From contig NZ_BMQT01000004.1 in the NCBI RefSeq assembly GCF_014648255.1, forward strand, positions 186,001 through 250,000: DNA of 64,000 bases. The letters are read 5' to 3'. Source of the stretch: Nocardioides albus. GTDB taxonomy: Bacteria; Actinomycetota; Actinomycetes; Propionibacteriales; Nocardioidaceae. A program made the translations under genes and the position numbers. The notes below the pieces were generated by a model. The model was not told the origin of the DNA. It worked only from the letters and a program-made list of their open reading frames with translations, and searched no databases. This document shows positions 60,980 through 64,000 of the stretch, in pieces; position 1 is the first letter of the stretch, and the number at the start of each line of letters is the position of its first letter.

Positions 60980-61133
60980 CCGACGCGTCAGGTAGGTCGG
61001 CCGAGACGTCACCGGCGTCGGCCGAGACGTCACGCCGGTCCGCCGAGGCGTCACCTACGCCGGCCGAGACGTCGGTCCGGTCGGTCGAGACGTCAATCCA
61101 CTGCCCACTCGACCGACGCGAGTGACGTCTCGA
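60980..61133. repeat. Second array of 21-bp units: six direct plus one inverted copy
   Basis: Direct units with the core CCGAGACGTCAC start at 60980, 61001, 61022, 61043, 61064 and 61085, exactly 21 bp apart. An inverted unit GTGACGTCTCGA lies at 61122-61133. The consensus (CCGAGRCGTCAC) and period match the array at 6729-6861. It begins 13 nt after the helicase stop. From 61134 to 61354 I see no gene, only a small hairpin CCCACG/CGTGGG (61322-61339) and AT-richer DNA around 61150-61200 that may hold the promoter of the next gene. Confidence 0.87.
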
Positions 61134-61354
61134 CAGATGCCGGGTCGACTGTTGGTTATCCGAGTGAATCTGGTTACGTTGTCGTGGTTTTACCTACTCC
61201 AGACTGAACCCGCCCTGTCGGCGAGGCCGACATCTGCGGGAGGGCAGGTCCGTAGAAGTCTCGGAGTGATGTCGACGCACTCGGCGGCGACCGGTGATCC
61301 GGCGTCGTGGCCGGCTGCCGTCCCACGCCGCGACGTGGGTATGGAAAGACACAG

Positions 61355-64000
61355 ATGAGAACCATTCTTCGTGCGCTCGTCGGTTTGCTGGCGGTGCTGC
61401 TGGCGGCCGGCGGGCTCGCCCTGCTCGGCGGTGCTTCACCGGCCGCTGCCCTCGATGGGCCAGGGATCACCGGCCGGGTCGTCGATGCCGACACCGGCGC
61501 CGGCATCGCCGGAGCGACAGTGACGGCCTACTGTCCTGAAGGCGGCGACTGGGCGCCTTGCTACGACGACCGGTGGAACGACATCGTCGCTGAGACCGCA
61601 GCAGACGGTTCGTACGACCTGCCGTTGGCCGCGGGCACCTATCGCCTCAAGGTCAGGCCGGCCAACGACCACTACCCTGAAGCCGTCTATGGCACGGACG
61701 CGCAATGGCCGAGCGACGGTGGTACCGACGTCGTCGTCAGCGACGGGTCTGTGACGGCGGACTTCGCGCTCGTGGCCAACACCGTGATCACGGGTACGGT
61801 GACCGGCGCCGGCGCGGGGCCGCTCGGCGGGATCAGGCTCGAGGCCCGGGCCTACTCCGAGCAGGGCGGCTGGTTGGACAACGTCGTCGACGTCGGCAAG
61901 ACAAAGAGCGACGGCACCTACGAGCTCCGCGTCCCGGCTGACGACTACCGCATCGTGTTCAACACCTCGGACCGTAGCGGTGGCGAGGGCAGTCCCGGCC
62001 TTCGCAACGAGGAGGTGCGCTGGGAGACCGAGACGTACGTCGAGCAGGTCGTCGAGCGCGGTGCGACTCTGAGCGGGGTCGACCGAGAGCTGGCTGAGGT
62101 GCCGCACGGCACCGTGACCGGTCACGTCGAGAACACGGCCGGTGAGCCGCTGGACGGAATCACCGTCACCACCTACATCCTGCACGACGACGAATACTGG
62201 GGTTACCGCTCCGACTACCGGGTCCTCACCGACGCGAACGGCGACTACGCCCTCTACCTCCCTGCTGGTGACTACCGCTTCGGCTTCTCCGAGATCGACT
62301 ACGAGCACCGTGAACCTGCCACGGTCGAGCCGGTCTACTACGACGCGGCGGCCACGGTCGACGCCGGCCGAACGGTCAGCGTCGGGTTGAGCGAGACGTC
62401 CGGCGTCGACGCGGTCATGTCGGCATACGGCCAGATCACCGGACGGGTGACCGACGCTGGTGGCAGCCCGATCGAGAACGCCTACGCCAGCGCCTGGGTC
62501 TTCGACGAGGAGTCCCAGGAGTGGGATCGTGCCCGGGGCGCCAGCACAGGCGCCGACGGGACCTACCGGCTGAACGTTCTCGAGGGCACCTACAAGGTCG
62601 GGTACGAGGCAGAGGAGCAAGGCTTCCTCGGCGAGTACTACGACGACGCGGCCACCAGGGACGAGGCGACAGACGTGGTGGTCGGCTCCGGCACCGTGAG
62701 CGACATCGACGCCGCACTGGACATGGGCGAGACCATCTCCGGCACCGTGACCAACGAGGCGGGTGATCCGATCGACGGCATCCGCGTGATTCTCTATGAG
62801 CCCGCGGGCGACTGGAGCGCTCTCAGCGACGTCTCCACCGACAGCAGCGGGCGATTCACCTTCCGCGGCCTGGTCGCCGGGGGCACCTATCGAGTCGCGT
62901 TCTCCGGCACTGGCTGGACCAAGGAGTTCTACGCCGACGCTGCCTCCATCGAGGACGCTACCGATGTGATCGCCGGTGAATCGGGCCCGGTCGACGCCGT
63001 CCTGGCGTCAAGCAAGGGGGCCGGATCGATCACGGGCACCGTGACCGACGACGGTGGCCAGCCCGTCGCCGGCGTGTCCGTCGAGGTCTACAACGCCGAC
63101 ACCTGGGAATGGATCGGATCGGTTCACACCGCCGCGGACGGCACCTACTCGTTCCCCGATCTGTCGTCTGGGCGATACGAGGTCGACTTCTACCTTGAGG
63201 ACGACTACCTCTACGCCGAGGACACGTATCGCTTCGTCGATGTGAGCGACGGACCGACCGTCGTCGACCTCCAGGCATCCACCGGCGGCCTGATCGCAGG
63301 CACGGTGACTGGCGCCGATGGGGAACCGATCGGGGACGGCTATGTCGAGGTCTACGACGCTGGCACCCAAGACTTCGTACGCAGCGGCTCCATCAGCTAC
63401 GACGGCAGCTACCAGGTCGGCGGCGTCCCTGCGGGCAGCTACCGCCTGCAGTTCACCAGTCAGGAGGGCCACCGCAGCGAGTGGTTCTCTGACAAGTCTT
63501 CCTTCGAGGAGGCAGACTCAGTGACCGTCGCGGTCCGCGAGACCAGCACGGCCGACGCCGAGCTGAGCGACGGCGCAAGGGTCGAGGGTCAGGTGACGTA
63601 CGCCGACGGCAGTCCGGTCGCGTGGGGTGAGGTTCAGGTCCAGCAGTTCTACGACTACGACTTCGGTGGCAGCTGGGAGACAGTGACCTACGAGTTCACC
63701 GACGACGACGGCCGCTATCAGACCCGCGCCCTCGACGCGGGGACCTACCGGGTGGCCATCGACCTGTGGGACGACGTGCACCTCCCGGCGTACTCGGAGG
63801 AGTTCACCGTCAGGGCGGATGACTCCGGCGCGGTGACGCACGACCTCGTGGTCGAGAAGAAGCAGCCGCCGGTGATCACGGCGGTCACGGCTCCCGTGGT
63901 CTCCGGCGACGCGCTCGTCGGGAAGCAGTTGACTGCCACCGCCGGCGAGTGGGACGTCACCGACGTATCGGTGCACTACCAGTGGCTGCGCGACGGCGAA
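61355..64000 (+). CDS. Secreted repeat protein with Cna_B/carboxypeptidase-regulatory-like domains (3' end beyond window)
   Basis: The frame is open from ATG 61355 to the window end (882 codons). A signal peptide (about 1-31, ending SPAAA) is followed by eight repeats of about 95 residues, each opening with an 'I-T-G-x-V-T-x-x-x-G-x-P-(L/I)' strand, a 'D-G-x-Y' turn and an 'A-G-x-Y-R-(L/V)-x-F' strand (CarboxypepD_reg-like). At the end an Ig-like 'V-x-Y-Q-W-L-R-D-G' segment begins, a common actinobacterial surface module, so more Ig-like repeats probably follow. It is likely a wall-associated adhesin or stalk. Asp/Glu-rich, which suggests calcium binding. Confidence 0.85.
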   Translation, partial: MRTILRALVGLLAVLLAAGGLALLGGASPAAALDGPGITGRVVDADTGAGIAGATVTAYCPEGGDWAPCYDDRWNDIVAETAADGSYDLPLAAGTYRLKVRPANDHYPEAVYGTDAQWPSDGGTDVVVSDGSVTADFALVANTVITGTVTGAGAGPLGGIRLEARAYSEQGGWLDNVVDVGKTKSDGTYELRVPADDYRIVFNTSDRSGGEGSPGLRNEEVRWETETYVEQVVERGATLSGVDRELAEVPHGTVTGHVENTAGEPLDGITVTTYILHDDEYWGYRSDYRVLTDANGDYALYLPAGDYRFGFSEIDYEHREPATVEPVYYDAAATVDAGRTVSVGLSETSGVDAVMSAYGQITGRVTDAGGSPIENAYASAWVFDEESQEWDRARGASTGADGTYRLNVLEGTYKVGYEAEEQGFLGEYYDDAATRDEATDVVVGSGTVSDIDAALDMGETISGTVTNEAGDPIDGIRVILYEPAGDWSALSDVSTDSSGRFTFRGLVAGGTYRVAFSGTGWTKEFYADAASIEDATDVIAGESGPVDAVLASSKGAGSITGTVTDDGGQPVAGVSVEVYNADTWEWIGSVHTAADGTYSFPDLSSGRYEVDFYLEDDYLYAEDTYRFVDVSDGPTVVDLQASTGGLIAGTVTGADGEPIGDGYVEVYDAGTQDFVRSGSISYDGSYQVGGVPAGSYRLQFTSQEGHRSEWFSDKSSFEEADSVTVAVRETSTADAELSDGARVEGQVTYADGSPVAWGEVQVQQFYDYDFGGSWETVTYEFTDDDGRYQTRALDAGTYRVAIDLWDDVHLPAYSEEFTVRADDSGAVTHDLVVEKKQPPVITAVTAPVVSGDALVGKQLTATAGEWDVTDVSVHYQWLRDGE

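Noticed and set aside
61134..61354. Riboswitch (c-di-AMP or c-di-GMP type) before the repeat protein
   Set aside because: CTGAACCCG near 61200 resembles part of a c-di-AMP switch, but the downstream conserved GGGGTGAAT block and the pseudoknot arms are not present.
1..64000. tRNA, rRNA or replication origin
   Set aside because: No cloverleaf, CCA-ending or rRNA-like stretch was recognised, and no DnaA-box cluster or partition genes. TTATCCACA-like strings at 4999 and 11802 are parts of palindromic repeats.

Overview
The window is high-GC (about 70%) DNA from an actinobacterium. Dense GTG/ATG starts, 4-bp stop/start overlaps, frequent 'gtacg' strings, a Tat/lipoprotein multicopper oxidase, PpgK, FprA, a fused PntA and the overall gene set suggest Nocardioides or another Nocardioidaceae. 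The taxonomic call is inference; no rRNA or tRNA gene was seen.

Layout. 1-5.6 kb: tail of a probable Na+/H+ antiporter, a multicopper oxidase operon, a secreted cutinase/polyester-hydrolase-type enzyme, a Rieske ferredoxin with its reductase, and Dps. 5.7-11.9 kb: an AraC-type regulator and a five-gene branched-chain-amino-acid/urea-type ABC importer whose two ATPase genes are separated by a duplicated 108-bp element. 11.9-22.4 kb: a glycoside-use locus built around a divergent promoter. It carries an amylo-alpha-1,6-glucosidase-like protein, a GH63-like hydrolase, a sugar isomerase/epimerase and a zinc-type dehydrogenase on one side; a sugar ABC importer, a ROK regulator and a Gfo/Idh/MocA dehydrogenase lie on the other. 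22.5-26.3 kb: a hydroxyquinol (probably resorcinol) operon of flavin hydroxylase, maleylacetate reductase and hydroxyquinol dioxygenase. 26.4-36.6 kb: mixed genes including a Clp-N protein, a methyltransferase with a tandem operator, a broken VapC toxin, fprA with an iron box, a MmyB-type regulator facing an aldo/keto reductase, a DUF4143 ATPase and an HTH-citrate synthase fusion. 36.9-39.9 kb: pntA-pntB transhydrogenase, closed by a strong terminator. 39.9-56.8 kb: cell-surface and proteolysis genes: a beta-propeller protein, YitT, a nitroreductase, two tandem membrane-anchored gluzincin peptidases, ppgK, TetR-MMPL, a second TetR, an M15 carboxypeptidase lipoprotein, an M13 peptidase and an M4 peptidase. 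56.8-64 kb: a structured intergenic region, an ABC-F gene behind a short leader ORF encoding MRLR, a RecQ-type helicase with a phosphoribosyltransferase-like tail, and a repeat-rich secreted protein that runs off the window.

Cross-cutting signals. Two arrays of the same 21-bp repeat (6729-6861 and 60980-61133) sit in intergenic DNA; 21 bp is two helical turns. Several starts lie exactly 6 nt after a TANNNT box, as expected for leaderless mRNAs. Several perfect or near-perfect palindromes mark operators. The strongest candidate for an undescribed system is the MRLR leader/ABC-F attenuation locus; the 21-bp phased arrays come second.
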